Positions 5,179 to 5,331 of a stretch of 5,331 nt of DNA are shown here, piece after piece. This stretch comes from Pseudomonadota bacterium (GTDB taxonomy: Bacteria > Pseudomonadota > Gammaproteobacteria > Xanthomonadales > Xanthomonadaceae). The notes under the pieces were generated by a model. That model was not told the origin of the DNA. It did no database searches and was given only the letters and a program-made list of their open reading frames with translations. The stretch covers positions 1 through 5,331 of the forward strand of contig JAFAFD010000364.1 in the NCBI GenBank assembly GCA_023423675.1. Reading direction: 5' to 3'. Within the stretch, counting starts at the first letter, position 1. Every line of letters starts with the position of its first letter. The position numbers and the translations under genes were made by a program.

Positions 5179-5331
5179 TCAGGCGTTCTGAAGGCAACCA
5201 AGCCGCCAGCGCAGCCACGCCAGATGCGCAGCCGGCAGCAGCAGCGGCGGGCCGTACAGCAACAGCGCAAAGCCCTGCGCGCGTTCGGTCAGCCCGACCA
5301 CCACGCCCAGCACGACGGCGGGAATGGCCGC
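5179..5331 (-). CDS. Membrane protein paralogue, C-terminal 50 residues only
   Basis: Only the 3' end lies in the window; the start is beyond the right edge. The minus-strand frame entering at 5331 runs 50 residues to a TGA at 5179-5181. It shows one hydrophobic segment (residues 3-14 of the fragment), a short loop with TERAQG, then a second hydrophobic segment with GPPLLLPAAHLAWLR at 27-41 and a tail ending CLQNA. That 15-residue block matches the C-terminus of the neighbouring 158-residue protein exactly, and 42 of 44 underlying bases agree (5210-5253 against 4462-4505). The rest of the fragment differs. Conservation of the reading frame supports a true gene. It is 265 bases upstream of its paralogue on the same strand. 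Function unknown. Confidence 0.72.
   Translation of the reverse strand, partial: AAIPAVVLGVVVGLTERAQGFALLLYGPPLLLPAAHLAWLRWRLGCLQNA

Overview
The window reads as chromosomal DNA from a high-GC gammaproteobacterium of the Xanthomonadaceae, most likely Stenotrophomonas or a close relative. Three things point there: an Ax21-like outer-membrane protein, which is a family typical of Xanthomonas and Stenotrophomonas; a GTAG-headed palindrome of the SMAG type known from S. maltophilia intergenic regions; and the nrdR-ribD and ribE-ribBA gene order. The species assignment is inference from memory, not from a search.

Layout, left to right. Positions 1-668 (minus) hold the 5' part of ribBA, cut by the window edge. 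It overlaps by four bases (ATGA) the end of ribE (665-1291, minus, TTG start). Upstream of ribE lies a complete FMN riboswitch (about 1373-1510, minus), followed by a perfect hairpin and a probable intrinsic terminator. Positions 1561-1675 carry a cluster of related palindromes between two divergent transcription units. An Ax21-like gene (1818-2441, plus) follows and ends in a strong intrinsic terminator (2467-2493). A SMAG-type REP palindrome (2613-2641) sits in the gap where this gene and ribD converge. Then come ribD (2649-3734, minus) and nrdR (3813-4334, minus). Last are a small four-helix membrane protein of unknown function (4437-4913, minus) and the 3' end of a related gene (5179-5331, minus) running off the right edge.

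How the genes work together. RibD (steps two and three from GTP), RibE (last step) and the RibB domain of RibBA (four-carbon donor) are enzymes of one pathway, riboflavin synthesis. ribE-ribBA lie behind the FMN riboswitch and should be shut down when FMN is plentiful. ribD is in a separate unit with nrdR, the ATP/dATP-sensing repressor of ribonucleotide reductase genes. It has no visible riboswitch, and the oppositely transcribed Ax21-like gene separates it from ribE. The only stretch over 300 bases without a gene is 1292-1817; it is explained by the riboswitch, terminator, palindrome cluster and Ax21-like gene leader. In the 265 bases at 4914-5178 I see only the ribosome-binding site of the membrane-protein gene.

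I found no convincing undescribed system. The points most worth a second look are the palindrome cluster abutting the riboswitch promoter region, the expression platform, the tandem membrane-protein paralogues, and a G-rich tract plus perfect hairpin between nrdR and ribD.
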